Numbered from the stretch's first letter, positions 18,300 through 28,209 are shown. The stretch is 64,000 bases of DNA from Prochlorococcus marinus str. GP2 (GCF_000759885.1 NZ_JNAH01000003.1:124001-188000), one strand, 5' to 3'. Numbers and translations: made by a program. Notes: generated from the letters alone by a model not told the origin.

Positions 18300-19417
18300 T
18301 AACCACCAAAGAATTGCGGAAAAGCAAGTTTTAATCCTGCAGTTATCAAAAGATTAGCAAGAGAAATTGGAAGAAGAAACTTCCATCCAAGATCTAATAG
18401 TTGATCTATTCTTACTCTAGGAGTTGTCCAACGCAATAATATTGCAATGAAAACTAAAAGATATGCTTTTAATACAGTCATTACAATTCCTATTGATGCA
18501 GTGAAAACTTGTATGAAGGGTGAATTAATTGGCAAATTTAGAAACTTAGCTATTAATTCAACTGGAATAGGAAAACCCCATCCTCCTAAATAAAGTATTG
18601 ATACCAATAAAGCTGAAAGGATTAAATTAATGTAACTACCAAGGTAGAACAATGCGAATTTCATTCCTGCATATTCAGTTTGATATCCTGCAACTAATTC
18701 TTCTTCCGCTTCGGGTAAGTCAAATGGAAGTCTCTCACATTCTGCAAGAGCACAGATCCAAAAGACTATAAAACCTACTGGTTGTCTCCATATATTCCAA
18801 CTTAGGATTCCAGCCCCACTTTGTTGGTTGACAATGTCAACAGTACTTAGAGAATTAGTCATTAATACGATAGCCAGTACAGATAAAGCCAAAGGGATTT
18901 CATAACTTATTGATTGAGCTGCTGCTCTTAAACCTCCTAACAATGAATATTTATTATTGGATGCATACCCGCTCATGAGAAGTCCAATTGGCTGGATACT
19001 GCTTAAAGCGATCCATAGGAAAATTCCAATTCCAACGTTACTTATCAAAAGGTTTTGTCCAAAAGGGACAATTAACCATGACAGAATCACAGGGACAAGA
19101 ACTAAAATAGGTCCTGCAGTGAAGAGAATTCCATCCGCTTTAGCAGGAATAATATCTTCTTTGACAAGTAACTTAAGACCATCTGCAATTGGTTGGAGAA
19201 CACCAAGCGCTCCTGCATATTCGGGGCCTATTCTTTGTTGAGCAGCAGCAGATATTTTTCTTTCAAGCCAAACTGTTACTAAAACGCCAACAACTGCCGC
19301 TACCAAAACCAAAAGCATAGGGAGAGGGAGCCAAATTATGTGAGCGATTTCGCTGGAAAGGCCAAAACCCTTTAAGAATTCATTAAAACTATATTCGAGA
19401 TCTAATCCGTATTCCAA
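18299..19417 (-). CDS. ndhA: NAD(P)H-quinone oxidoreductase subunit 1 (NdhA)
   Basis: NuoH-like membrane subunit forming the base of the quinone chamber of NDH-1. 372 residues with about eight helices. Conserved segments include [20 protein letters not shown] (about 49-68), [19 protein letters not shown] (about 161-179) and [18 protein letters not shown] (about 228-245), whose charged residues line the quinone/proton E-channel. It opens the ndhA-I-G-E unit and is preceded by gltA on the same strand with a 75-base gap that may hold its own promoter. Confidence 0.96.
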   Translation of the reverse strand: MEYGLDLEYSFNEFLKGFGLSSEIAHIIWLPLPMLLVLVAAVVGVLVTVWLERKISAAAQQRIGPEYAGALGVLQPIADGLKLLVKEDIIPAKADGILFTAGPILVLVPVILSWLIVPFGQNLLISNVGIGIFLWIALSSIQPIGLLMSGYASNNKYSLLGGLRAAAQSISYEIPLALSVLAIVLMTNSLSTVDIVNQQSGAGILSWNIWRQPVGFIVFWICALAECERLPFDLPEAEEELVAGYQTEYAGMKFALFYLGSYINLILSALLVSILYLGGWGFPIPVELIAKFLNLPINSPFIQVFTASIGIVMTVLKAYLLVFIAILLRWTTPRVRIDQLLDLGWKFLLPISLANLLITAGLKLAFPQFFGG

Positions 19418-19492
19418 AATTTTTATGTTATTTACTTAATAGATTAACTCTTCACAAACAATATGTGTGTTTTTTATGAAAAGCTGCAAATA

Positions 19493-20638
19493 TTATTCTC
19501 TACTTTCTAGGCTGATCCAATCTCTTGGTGCTGAACCTGTATAGATTTGGGATGGTCTGAAAATTCTATTTGCTCCAAGTTGCTCTCTCCAATGAGCTAA
19601 CCAACCAGCCACTCTAGATATGGCAAAAATTGGAGTAAATAAATCACGAGGAATACCAAGTTTTCTATAAACAAGACCAGAATAAAAATCCACGTTAGGG
19701 AATATACCCTTAGGTCCAAGTCTTGGTATTGCTTCTGCCTCAAGTGATTTAGCAACTTCATACATTTCATCTGCTCCAAATCTAATAAAAAGCTCTTCTG
19801 CCAGTTTTTGAAGAATTATTGCTCTTGGATCTTTAACTTTATATTCTCTGTGGCCGAACCCCATTATCTTACTTTTATTTTTAATTGCATTATCTAAAAA
19901 AGACCCAGCATTTTCTGGAGTTTTAATCTCTTCTAACATTGCAATTACATCTTCATTTGCTCCTCCATGCAGCGGGCCAGCAAGGGTTCCTACTGCAGAG
20001 GCAATGACAGCATATGGGTCTGTAAGAGTACTTGCTGTAACTCTAGCGCTAAATGTACTTGCGTTTAAACTATGTTCGGCATGTAGAATTAAACACCTAT
20101 CAAAAACTTTTGCAGCTATAGGATCTTGTTCTTTTTCAGTCAGCATGTAAAGAAAATTTGATGAGTAAGTTAAATCATCTCTAGGTTGAATTGGGTCTTG
20201 TCCTTTTCTAATTAGTTGAAACGCAGCAATCATTGTGGGTATCTTTGCTATTAGTCTTATAACTGCGTTGTAGATGTAATTAGGATCATCTATTGCTCTA
20301 CGTGAATAGAAGAGTCCCAAAGAAGCTGCACTAGATTGAAGAGCATCCATAGGATGACCGGTTGCGGGGAAACATTTCATCATATCTCTGACTCTAAAAC
20401 TTAACCTTCTATGCATCTGAACTTCTTGTTCGAAATCTCTTAGTTGAATAGCTGTGGGCAATTCACCCCAAATCAATAGGTAAGCAGTTTCTAAGAAACT
20501 GCTTTTTTGGGATAGTTCCTCAATTGAATAGCCTCTGTACAATAATTTCCCTTTGTTGCCGTCAATATCACAGATTGATGAATTAGTAACTGGAACACCC
20601 TCTAATCCTGGTTTTAAAATTAGTTTGTTGCTATCCAA
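19493..20638 (-). CDS. gltA: Citrate synthase
   Basis: Condenses acetyl-CoA and oxaloacetate; in marine cyanobacteria this feeds the branched TCA path to 2-oxoglutarate for nitrogen assimilation. The 381-residue protein has the catalytic residues in place: H224 in GPLHGGAN, H263 in GFGHREYK and D317 in NVDFYSG, with HAEHSLNAST (186-195) upstream. The length is that of the short bacterial/2-methylcitrate-synthase-like class. The 126-base upstream region has no recognisable NtcA site. Placement just upstream of the ndhA operon is common in cyanobacteria. Confidence 0.95.
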   Translation of the reverse strand: MDSNKLILKPGLEGVPVTNSSICDIDGNKGKLLYRGYSIEELSQKSSFLETAYLLIWGELPTAIQLRDFEQEVQMHRRLSFRVRDMMKCFPATGHPMDALQSSAASLGLFYSRRAIDDPNYIYNAVIRLIAKIPTMIAAFQLIRKGQDPIQPRDDLTYSSNFLYMLTEKEQDPIAAKVFDRCLILHAEHSLNASTFSARVTASTLTDPYAVIASAVGTLAGPLHGGANEDVIAMLEEIKTPENAGSFLDNAIKNKSKIMGFGHREYKVKDPRAIILQKLAEELFIRFGADEMYEVAKSLEAEAIPRLGPKGIFPNVDFYSGLVYRKLGIPRDLFTPIFAISRVAGWLAHWREQLGANRIFRPSQIYTGSAPRDWISLESRE

Positions 20639-20764
20639 TTGCTTAATTCAATTTCAAATACTTATAGATTAAAGATAGTCAAATAATTTTTAATTAACCA
20701 CAAGATATTAACTTCACAAAAAATTAAAATGATTGTGTTTGAAGCTTGTTTTAATAAATTTAAT

Positions 20765-22216
20765 TTAAAGAATTTTTAATATTGTTTCTTTATAAAGAAT
20801 TGGATTTTTTTCAGGAATAGATTGACTTATGATTTCTAGCGATTCTTCATTTGATATTTTTAGGATATTTCTAATGAGAAAATTAAGATCCTGGAAATTA
20901 GTAAAATATTCAATTTTATTAGAATTACCATTTTTGATATTAACTTTTGAATAAAGAAAAGCAGATTTATCTTTATTACTTTTTAGGTTAAAAAATTTTT
21001 TTGATATTTTATCTAGTTTTTTACCATCAATTAAATGATTACTTATGATTTGTAAATCTTCCGATTCTATTGAATAGATATTTTCATAAGTTAATTGTTT
21101 TATAACATCGTCTTTTTCTTCAAGAATATCTTTGGAATATATCGAATAAATATCTTTATTTTGTTTCAAAGTATATTTGTTGAAATCCTTTAGTTTTTTC
21201 AAAGCACTTAAATCAAATTGATCTTCATTATTTTTTTCAAATGTAATAATCCAATCTTTATTTGCATTGATAATTAAAATGTTTTGATTATCATTTTGAT
21301 TAAACTCTTCAAAAAAATTGAGTTCAAAATCATTTATTAAAGGTTTTAGATATTTGTCAAAATTTTTTATATCACTAAAAATTGAAATTTCAGGATTATC
21401 TTCATTAGTATTCTCTTGATTTTTTAACTGATCGTAAGTAAGAATATCAATATTTTTTTTATTATTTAGTAAATAAGATTTTAAAATTAAATGTTTATTT
21501 TTAAAGTCAAATGTTGTAGCTATGATATCCTTATTTTGATTAGTAAAATTTTCTTTATCAAAAAATATACTTCCCAAAAATTTCTTTGTGAACAATACAT
21601 TTTTTTCGTTTTTTAATCCAAAAAGTTCTCCCTCATATTGAAATTTTTTTTCTTTAAAATTAATGCTGGAGTTAATACTATTTTTGATTAATTTTTTATC
21701 TGATGAGGCAATTATATAATTATCCTCGGTTCGGTATATAAAGTTAAGGAAATTTATTTTGTTTTCTCTATTAATTAAAATTATTTCATCATTCTGATCA
21801 ATTTTATTAGGCAAATTCAATAAATCTTCTATTGTTTTTTCTGGCTTAATTTTAAAAACTATCAAAATATCATCCTTAAGCTTTTTATTATTTTCAAAAG
21901 TTGAGATTATAAGTTCGTTATCATAGATATCTTCTATTTTATTGTTTCCTAGATCTATACCTAAGTAATCTAATATAGATTCTTCTATTAAAAAAAAGTT
22001 GTCTTGAGTTTTATCTTTTAAATTATTATTGACAATATTAAAACTATCTAAATTTGAAATAAATAATAATTTATTGTTTTCAGGTATATATTTTAAGATA
22101 TTTAGTTGTTCAATATTTGTACTTTGCTCCTTATTTTTATTAGCAGGAACTTTTTTAAAACCAAAAAAAAGTAATAAAGATAATAATAGTATTATTGCTA
22201 CTACCCTAAGTTTCAT
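20765..22216 (-). CDS. Membrane-anchored protein, DUF3352-like, unknown function
   Basis: A 483-residue protein with an N-terminal hydrophobic segment (residues 4-20) that is either a signal anchor or uncleaved signal peptide, followed by a large polar domain rich in Asn, Lys, Asp and Ile. Repeated patterns of the kind LLFISNLDSFN, YIIASSDKKLIKNS and the Leu/Ile strand spacing recall the cyanobacterial DUF3352 family, but I am not certain. It is very AT-rich and fast-evolving in look, with Asn/Lys homopolymer-like runs. It lies between gltA and the divergent rhodanese gene. No enzyme motif seen. Confidence 0.6.
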   Translation of the reverse strand: MKLRVVAIILLLSLLLFFGFKKVPANKNKEQSTNIEQLNILKYIPENNKLLFISNLDSFNIVNNNLKDKTQDNFFLIEESILDYLGIDLGNNKIEDIYDNELIISTFENNKKLKDDILIVFKIKPEKTIEDLLNLPNKIDQNDEIILINRENKINFLNFIYRTEDNYIIASSDKKLIKNSINSSINFKEKKFQYEGELFGLKNEKNVLFTKKFLGSIFFDKENFTNQNKDIIATTFDFKNKHLILKSYLLNNKKNIDILTYDQLKNQENTNEDNPEISIFSDIKNFDKYLKPLINDFELNFFEEFNQNDNQNILIINANKDWIITFEKNNEDQFDLSALKKLKDFNKYTLKQNKDIYSIYSKDILEEKDDVIKQLTYENIYSIESEDLQIISNHLIDGKKLDKISKKFFNLKSNKDKSAFLYSKVNIKNGNSNKIEYFTNFQDLNFLIRNILKISNEESLEIISQSIPEKNPILYKETILKIL

Positions 22217-22305
22217 TATGGATGTTTATTTTTATTTTTAACAATAAACTTCCTACTGCAACTTAATTTATTAAATTGTAAATAACAAGTAATTTATCCT
22301 ATCAA

Positions 22306-22656
22306 TTGGGAATTTATCCAAAATCTATAAATGCTTCTAGTCTCAATGATTGGTTTAATTCTGAGAAAGATGATCCAGTCTTGATTGATGTAAGAGAACA
22401 GTCAGAGCTTGAACTTGCTCGTTTCTCAAAAGAATTCCTACATATACCAATTAGTAAAGTCACATTTGAATATGTTGAAGAAATATTTTCTGGGTTATTA
22501 GACAGAAAAATTGTAGTTACCTGTCATGCAGGAATAAGAAGTTATAACTTTTCACAATGGTGTTTAGATAATAATATTGTTAGCGAAATATGGAATTTGG
22601 AGGAGGGTATTGATGGATGGAGTAGATATATTGACCCATCAATTCCAAGGTATTGA
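22306..22656 (+). CDS. Rhodanese-domain protein
   Basis: A single rhodanese domain of 116 residues. The N-terminal DPVLIDVREQSEL is the domain signature, and the active-site loop is CHAGIRS with the catalytic Cys73. Such single-domain proteins (GlpE-like) transfer sulfane sulfur; the physiological partner is unknown. The start is TTG 22306 with no SD; no ATG lies in the frame before the domain. The stop abuts the stop of convergent trpB, leaving no spacer. Confidence 0.88.
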   Translation: MGIYPKSINASSLNDWFNSEKDDPVLIDVREQSELELARFSKEFLHIPISKVTFEYVEEIFSGLLDRKIVVTCHAGIRSYNFSQWCLDNNIVSEIWNLEEGIDGWSRYIDPSIPRY

Positions 22657-23901
22657 TTAAATGTCGAATGAAGATGCAACAGTATTAACATCTTTGTCAC
22701 CTCTACCAGAGCAATTAATAACTATATGAGTATCTTTTTCAAGAGTAGGGCATAATTTATCTAACCAAGCAAAGGCATGGGAAGTTTCGAGCGCTGGTAT
22801 AATTCCTTCAAGTTCACTGACAAGTTTCAAAGCATCTAAAGCTTCTTGATCTGTTACTGATCCATATTCTGCTCTACCTATATCTTTTAAATGGCTATGT
22901 TCCGGCCCAACTCCAGGGTAATCTAAACCCGCACTTATTGAGTGAGCTTCTTGTACTTGACCATTATCGTCTTGTAATAGAAGACTCATTGATCCATGCA
23001 AAATTCCAACCGACCCTTTAGTGATAGTTGCAGCATGTTTGTCAGTGTCAACTCCGCTTCCTGCGGCTTCAACGCCAATAAGTCGTACAGAAGTTTCTTT
23101 AACGAAAGGATGGAAAAGACCCATTGCATTTGATCCCCCACCTACACAAGCAAGTAAAATATCGGGTAAAGATCCAAACGATTCCAGACATTGTTTTTTA
23201 GTTTCTTCTCCTATAACTGCATGAAAATCCCGCACAATCTTTGGGAAAGGGTGTGGACCTGCAACAGATCCTAAAATGTAGTGCGTGGTTTCGACATTAG
23301 AAACCCAATCTCTAATGGCTTCACTAGTAGCATCCTTAAGTGTTGCAGTTCCTGAATTTACAACTTTAACTTCAGCTCCTAGAAGTTTCATTCTGAAGAC
23401 GTTAAGGGATTGTCTTTTTATGTCTTCAGCACCCATATAAATAATACATTTCAAGCCAAATCTCGCACAAACAGTAGCCGTAGCAACTCCATGCTGACCT
23501 GCTCCAGTTTCTGCAATTATTCTTTTTTTGCCCATCCTTATTGCTAATAAAGCTTGTCCAAGGGCATTATTAATTTTGTGAGCACCAGTATGATTTAAAT
23601 CTTCTCTTTTAAGCCATATTGTTGGAGTTGCTTGTTTAGTTTTGTAATGTTCAGTAAGTCTTTTGGCTTCATAAAGTGGTGTTTCTCTGCCTACATAAGT
23701 CTTTAGAAGATGATTTAATTCTTTTACAAAAAGTTTATCTTTCCATGCATCAGACGCAGCTGTTTCAAGCTCAAAAAGAGCTGGCATTAGCGTTTCAGGA
23801 ACATATTGACCGCCATATTTTCCAAATCTTCCCTCTTTGGAGGGTTGATTTAAATCGTCTTTTTTATAATTTTGATCTTGGCGAGAAAATGTGCTTACCA
23901 C
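22657..23901 (-). CDS. trpB: Tryptophan synthase beta chain
   Basis: PLP enzyme joining indole and serine to make tryptophan, in a complex with TrpA. The 414-residue protein shows the PLP lysine K109 in [11 protein letters not shown], the phosphate loop GGGSNAMG (254-261) and the N-terminal [19 protein letters not shown] of TrpB1. trpA is not in the window, as usual for dispersed cyanobacterial trp genes. It is divergent from the SUI1 gene (48 bases between starts) and convergent with the rhodanese gene. Confidence 0.97.
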   Translation of the reverse strand: MVSTFSRQDQNYKKDDLNQPSKEGRFGKYGGQYVPETLMPALFELETAASDAWKDKLFVKELNHLLKTYVGRETPLYEAKRLTEHYKTKQATPTIWLKREDLNHTGAHKINNALGQALLAIRMGKKRIIAETGAGQHGVATATVCARFGLKCIIYMGAEDIKRQSLNVFRMKLLGAEVKVVNSGTATLKDATSEAIRDWVSNVETTHYILGSVAGPHPFPKIVRDFHAVIGEETKKQCLESFGSLPDILLACVGGGSNAMGLFHPFVKETSVRLIGVEAAGSGVDTDKHAATITKGSVGILHGSMSLLLQDDNGQVQEAHSISAGLDYPGVGPEHSHLKDIGRAEYGSVTDQEALDALKLVSELEGIIPALETSHAFAWLDKLCPTLEKDTHIVINCSGRGDKDVNTVASSFDI

Positions 23902-23949
23902 TTTTTCTATAGAATAAGTATTAACTAACTATAGATTATATTTAAAATA

Positions 23950-24261
23950 ATGGGAAAAAAGAATTGGATCGAATTTGATAATCAAGAAAAAAAATATGGA
24001 GCAGTCGCTAAGGTAGATAGTTTTAATAAAAGATCAAAAATAAATATTTCAAAACAAAAAAAAGGTAAAAAGGGTAAGACAGTAACTTTAATTAGAGGGT
24101 TAGGAACTGAGGATGAAATATTATTAAAAGAATTACTAAAAAAAATTAAAGTTTTTTGTGGTACTGGAGGAACATTAATTGATAATAATATCCAGTTACA
24201 GGGTGATATGGTATCGAAATCAATTGAGTTTCTTCGTAAAGAGGGATTTCGTAATTTATAA
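23950..24261 (+). CDS. SUI1/eIF1-like translation factor (YciH family)
   Basis: A 103-residue protein with a C-terminal SUI1 domain. The conserved turn TVTLIRGLG and the later KIKVFCGTGGTLIDNNIQLQG (about 66-86, the family segment that usually reads KxxCGxGGTVKDxxIExQG) identify it. The N-terminal 40 residues are Lys-rich. Bacterial YciH homologues bind the 30S subunit and tune start-site fidelity. The flanking genes (trpB, cysC) give no functional hint. Confidence 0.9.
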   Translation: MGKKNWIEFDNQEKKYGAVAKVDSFNKRSKINISKQKKGKKGKTVTLIRGLGTEDEILLKELLKKIKVFCGTGGTLIDNNIQLQGDMVSKSIEFLRKEGFRNL

Positions 24262-24303
24262 AGCAAGGGTTAGGATAGGTTTTTAATTTTGGTGATCCAA
24301 ACA

Positions 24304-24927
24304 ATGAAAGAACAAGATCAAACAAAGTCAACCAATATAAAGTGGCACAATTTAACAATTGATAGAGAAAAGTTAGAGAAAATGAGAGGTCATAAAGGAA
24401 TGGTTATCTGGTTTACAGGTTTATCTGGCTCTGGTAAAAGTACTTTAGCTAACGCTTTAAATGAATTTTTACACTTAGATGGTTTTTCGACTTATGTGTT
24501 GGATGGAGATAATATTAGACACGGTTTATGTAAAGATCTTGGTTTTTCGGATGAAGATAGAGAAGAAAATATAAGAAGAATTGGAGAAGTTGCGAATTTA
24601 TTTATGAATGCTGGGATAATAACTATTACAGCATTCGTTTCACCATTTATTAGCGATAGAGATAAGGTAAGAAAAATTATTGGATCTAAGGATTTTATTG
24701 AAGTTTATTGTGCTGCTGATATCACAGTTTGCGAAAATAGGGATACTAAAGGTCTTTATAAGAAAGCGCGTTTGGGTGAAATTAAGGAATTTACAGGGAT
24801 TTCTAGTCCATATGAAGCTCCTCATAACCCCGAAATTGTTGTTGATACAGGTTCGTTAGATTTAAATGATTCCGTTGAAAAGGTTATTACCTATCTTAAA
24901 AAAGAAAACTTTCTTAAAAAGGACTAA
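24304..24927 (+). CDS. cysC: Adenylylsulfate kinase
   Basis: Phosphorylates APS to PAPS in assimilatory sulfate reduction or sulfation. The P-loop is GLSGSGKST, preceded by VIWFTG. DGDNIRHGLCKDLGFS is the APS-binding segment, and KGLYKKARLGEIKEFTGI (about 158-175 counted from the upstream TTG) closes the active site. I choose ATG 24304; the frame stays open to TTG 24289, which would add five residues. Neither has an SD. The gene is convergent with purE with only 17 bases between them. Confidence 0.94.
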   Translation: MKEQDQTKSTNIKWHNLTIDREKLEKMRGHKGMVIWFTGLSGSGKSTLANALNEFLHLDGFSTYVLDGDNIRHGLCKDLGFSDEDREENIRRIGEVANLFMNAGIITITAFVSPFISDRDKVRKIIGSKDFIEVYCAADITVCENRDTKGLYKKARLGEIKEFTGISSPYEAPHNPEIVVDTGSLDLNDSVEKVITYLKKENFLKKD

Positions 24928-24944
24928 TAGAAAAAAATATAGTT

Positions 24945-25481
24945 TCATAGATTTTGAAGATAATTGTCAGGTCCAATAGTTGATAACTTACTATTTTTAG
25001 TTCTTACCTGTGTATGTAGATTTTCTCTGAATTCTTTTAAAGTTTTCTTTATGGATTCATCAAATAAACTGATCATCTCTATTGCCAATAATCCAGCATT
25101 CTGAGCTCCATTAATTGCAACTGTTGCAACTGGAATCCCAGCGGGCATTTGAACGATTGATAAAAGAGAATCAATCCCCTTAAGTGTCTTAATCTCTACT
25201 GGTACTCCAATTATAGGAATACAAGTTATGGATGCCAGCATTCCTGGAAGATGAGCAGCACCACCAGCACCGGCAATTATTACTTTTATGTTTTCTGATT
25301 CTGCATTTTTTGCATATTCCATCATTTCAATAGGTGTTCGATGAGCAGAAAGTATACAAACTTCAGTTTTTATTTTAAATTCTCTCAAAATATCAATAGC
25401 AGGTTTCAGTATTTTTAGATCTGAATCACTACCCATTACGACAGCGATTTTATATATATCTTTTGAATTTAATTCTGACAA
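24945..25481 (-). CDS. purE: N5-carboxyaminoimidazole ribonucleotide mutase (PurE)
   Basis: Converts N5-CAIR to CAIR in purine synthesis, working with PurK. The 178-residue protein has the family landmarks VVMGSDSDLKIL (about 14-25), SAHRTPIEMMEYA (about 44-56, with the catalytic His) and AGAGGAAHLPGMLAS (about 70-84). It is divergent from chlM with an 88-base gap. purK is not in the window. Confidence 0.96.
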   Translation of the reverse strand: MSELNSKDIYKIAVVMGSDSDLKILKPAIDILREFKIKTEVCILSAHRTPIEMMEYAKNAESENIKVIIAGAGGAAHLPGMLASITCIPIIGVPVEIKTLKGIDSLLSIVQMPAGIPVATVAINGAQNAGLLAIEMISLFDESIKKTLKEFRENLHTQVRTKNSKLSTIGPDNYLQNL

Positions 25482-25502
25482 AATAACAAATCAATTCTTT
25501 CC

Positions 25503-25531
25503 TATAATGGCGTGCAATTAATTTGGCGCCA
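25503..25531 (+). promoter_or_regulatory. Probable chlM promoter: -10 box overlapped by a GC-rich dyad
   Basis: TATAAT at 25503-25508 is a perfect -10 hexamer, 62 bases before the chlM ATG. Its last base starts an inverted repeat TGGCG (25508-25512) / CGCCA (25527-25531) that would cover the transcription start. No convincing -35 is seen, as is common in Prochlorococcus. GC-rich arms are rare in this AT-rich DNA, so an operator is plausible but unproven. Confidence 0.5.
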
Positions 25532-25569
25532 GTTAGTTAATATAAAAAGAATAAATTTCATAGAAAACT

Positions 25570-26271
25570 ATGACGTCTAATAAGATTATCGAAAAAAGTG
25601 AAGTTAGGGAGTATTTTAATGGGACTGGCTTTGAAAGATGGAATAAAATTTATAGCAAATCTGATGAAATTAATACAGTTCAGAAAAATATTAGGAAAGG
25701 GCATCAAAAAACTGTAGATGATGTAGTCTCATACATCAAAAATTATCCTGAAGTAGCAAAAAAAAGTTTTTGTGATGCAGGATGCGGTGTAGGAAGTCTA
25801 TCCATACCATTACTAAAGCTAGGTATAAAAGATTTACAGGTGAGCGATATCTCTTCTGAAATGATTAAAGAAACAAAGAAACGTATTAATGAATTAGGTT
25901 TTAAACAAGATAAAATCAAATATGAAGTCTGTGATTTGGAAAAATTAAAAGGATTATTTGATGTTGTAGTTTGTTTGGATGTGTTTATTCATTATCCTCA
26001 ACCAGTTGCAGAAGAAATGGTCCAACATCTTTGTGATTTAAGCAAAGAAAAACTTATCGTAAGCTTTGCACCATATACTCCAGTTCTTGCTGTTTTAAAA
26101 AATATTGGGAAATTATTTCCTGGGCCAAGTAAAACTACAAGAGCCTATACATTGAAAGAAAAGGGTATTATTAATGCTGCTAAAGAAAGAGGATTTAAGG
26201 TAGTTAAAAAGAAATTAAATCAAGCTCCTTTTTATTTTTCAAAACTAATTGAATTCGAAAAAATTAAATAA
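25570..26271 (+). CDS. chlM: Magnesium-protoporphyrin IX methyltransferase
   Basis: Methylates Mg-protoporphyrin IX with SAM, the step after Mg chelation in chlorophyll synthesis. The 233-residue class I methyltransferase has motif I DAGCGVGSL (69-77), the acidic end of strand 2 in SDISSEM, and the family C-terminal region RAYTLKEKGI near 199-208. The protein length matches ChlM. Transcription probably begins near 25515 (see promoter). The stop is one base from the stop of the convergent response regulator. Confidence 0.95.
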   Translation: MTSNKIIEKSEVREYFNGTGFERWNKIYSKSDEINTVQKNIRKGHQKTVDDVVSYIKNYPEVAKKSFCDAGCGVGSLSIPLLKLGIKDLQVSDISSEMIKETKKRINELGFKQDKIKYEVCDLEKLKGLFDVVVCLDVFIHYPQPVAEEMVQHLCDLSKEKLIVSFAPYTPVLAVLKNIGKLFPGPSKTTRAYTLKEKGIINAAKERGFKVVKKKLNQAPFYFSKLIEFEKIK

Positions 26272-26272
26272 T

Positions 26273-27001
26273 TTATTTCACTAAATGATTTTCAAGTGCA
26301 TAACGGACCAATTCGGTTCGGCTAGATGTACCTGTTTTGATAAAAAGTCTACTTACATATTTTTCAACATTTCTAATAGATGTTTCAAGCTGTCTTGCAA
26401 TTTCCTTGTTCATCAGCCCCTCTGCTACTAGTTGAAGTACACTCGCTTCTCTTGGAGTAAAACTAGGAAGATTTTTTTTATTTTCTAAATTAGTCGGATT
26501 TTGATCTGTGAGCATAGATTTTATTTCAGTAATTTGCTTCGCCATTTTACTGACATCAATATCTGCGAATCGTGCTGCTTCTTTCAGTAAACGTTCTTGT
26601 CTTTTGATTACATTTTTAACTCGAGCAGCTAATTCATCAGGGTCGAAAGGTTTGGAAATATAATCATCAACGCCTGCAAGATAACCTTCTGTTCTGTCTA
26701 GGGTCATTCCTTTTGCAGTTAGAAAAATAACTGGAGTTCCTCCTAATTTTTCATCTTCTCTAATTTTTTCTAATAAAGCATAACCGTTAGCTCGGGGCAT
26801 CATAATATCGCTTATTATCAAATCGGGAAAAACTGTTTGAGCTTTTTCCCAGCCATCCTCTCCGTCAACTGCAATAAATATTTCAAAGCCCTCATCTTCT
26901 AGAAATGTTTTAACAGCTGTTCTTAAACCAGGCTCATCATCAACTAATAAAATTCTTGATTTTCTAACCGGTTCACTATTTATTTGATTAATTTCATTCA
27001 T
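26273..27001 (-). CDS. NarL/FixJ-type response regulator (Ycf29-like)
   Basis: A two-domain response regulator of 242 residues. The receiver spans 16-130 with acidic pair D21/D22, phosphoacceptor D65 in LIISDIMMP, T95 and K117 (YISKPFD), so it looks phosphorylatable. The LuxR-type HTH spans about 178-240 (FTPREASVLQLVAEGLMNKE). A linker with a coiled-coil-like stretch joins them. It resembles the Ycf29/TctD group found in cyanobacteria and some plastids. No histidine kinase gene lies nearby, so the signal is unknown. It is divergent from the cysteine desulfurase gene. Confidence 0.85.
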   Translation of the reverse strand: MNEINQINSEPVRKSRILLVDDEPGLRTAVKTFLEDEGFEIFIAVDGEDGWEKAQTVFPDLIISDIMMPRANGYALLEKIREDEKLGGTPVIFLTAKGMTLDRTEGYLAGVDDYISKPFDPDELAARVKNVIKRQERLLKEAARFADIDVSKMAKQITEIKSMLTDQNPTNLENKKNLPSFTPREASVLQLVAEGLMNKEIARQLETSIRNVEKYVSRLFIKTGTSSRTELVRYALENHLVK

Positions 27002-27060
27002 TTTTTAAATTCTTTAATTTGATTTTCTAGTAATAAAGAGAATTTTATATAATAAATACA

Positions 27061-28206
27061 ATGCTATCAACTCCCATACTACTAGACTATCAATCCTCGA
27101 CTCCTTGCTCTAAAGATGTTGTTGATTCTATGAAACCTTTTTGGAGTGAGATATTTTTTAACCCTGCAAGCAAATCTAATTTGGCAGGTATTAACGCAAG
27201 CGCTATATTGGAGGCTTCAAGAGAAAAAATAGAACAAAATTTATCTCTCAAAAATAAAAAAGTTATTTTTACAAGTGGCGCAACAGAATCTAATAACTTA
27301 GCCTTATTAGGTTTTGCGAGAAATTATTTTAAAAAAACAGGAAATTATGGACATATTATTACCTTAAAAACAGAGCACAAAGCAGTACTTGAACCACTAA
27401 ACCAATTAAAAAAAGAAGGATTTAAAGTTACAGAAATTAATCCAGAGAAAGATGGATTAATTTCAGAAGAAAAATTCATAAAGAATATAAGAGAAGATAC
27501 ATTTATGGTTAGTGTTATGTTGGCAAATAACGAAATAGGAGTTATTCAGCCTGTAGAAAATATTTCAATGATATGTAAATCGAGAGGAATTACTTTTCAC
27601 TCTGATTTTGCACAATGTTTAGGTTATATCGAGTTAGACAATCTTTTATCAGATGTAAATATGATAACGATGAGTTCTCACAAAATATATGGTCCTAAAG
27701 GGATAGGACTCCTGGTTATTGATGAAGAAATTAATCTCGAGCCTTTAATTGTTGGAGGAGGGCAGGAATATGGTCTTAGGTCTGGAACATTACCTCTTCC
27801 TTTAGTAGTTGGCTTTGCTAAAGCAATAGAGATAGCAGTTTTTAATCAAAAAAGTAATTCTGAGAAATTACTTATTTATAGAAATAATCTTTTGAAGGGT
27901 TTATTAGAAAATAATTCTGGTTTATTAATTAATGGCTCCATAGAAAAAAGATTGCCTCAAAATTTAAATTTGACTGTATTGGATTTAAACGGAGCAAAGT
28001 TTCATAAAGTTTTAAAATCCAAGATAATTTGTTCTAGTGGATCTGCATGCAGTAATGGTGAACCATCTCATGTTTTATTAGCCTTAGGTAGATCTTTTAA
28101 AGAAGCAGAATCTTCAATAAGGTTAAGTATTGGACTAAGCACTAATTCAAAAGAGATAAAAGAAGCAATTAATATTCTTACAAATACGATCAAATCATTA
28201 CGTTAG
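27061..28206 (+). CDS. Cysteine desulfurase (NifS/IscS family)
   Basis: PLP enzyme releasing sulfur from cysteine for Fe-S clusters and thio-cofactors. The 381-residue protein has the PLP lysine K208 in SSHKIYGPKG, H106 in TEHKAVL, and the catalytic Cys330 within SSGSACSNG on the mobile loop, the group I (IscS/NifS) arrangement. It is a different class from SufS. It is divergent from the response regulator gene and stops 4 bases before convergent rsmH. No iscU or other partner is adjacent. Confidence 0.9.
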   Translation: MLSTPILLDYQSSTPCSKDVVDSMKPFWSEIFFNPASKSNLAGINASAILEASREKIEQNLSLKNKKVIFTSGATESNNLALLGFARNYFKKTGNYGHIITLKTEHKAVLEPLNQLKKEGFKVTEINPEKDGLISEEKFIKNIREDTFMVSVMLANNEIGVIQPVENISMICKSRGITFHSDFAQCLGYIELDNLLSDVNMITMSSHKIYGPKGIGLLVIDEEINLEPLIVGGGQEYGLRSGTLPLPLVVGFAKAIEIAVFNQKSNSEKLLIYRNNLLKGLLENNSGLLINGSIEKRLPQNLNLTVLDLNGAKFHKVLKSKIICSSGSACSNGEPSHVLLALGRSFKEAESSIRLSIGLSTNSKEIKEAINILTNTIKSLR

Positions 28207-28209
28207 AAA

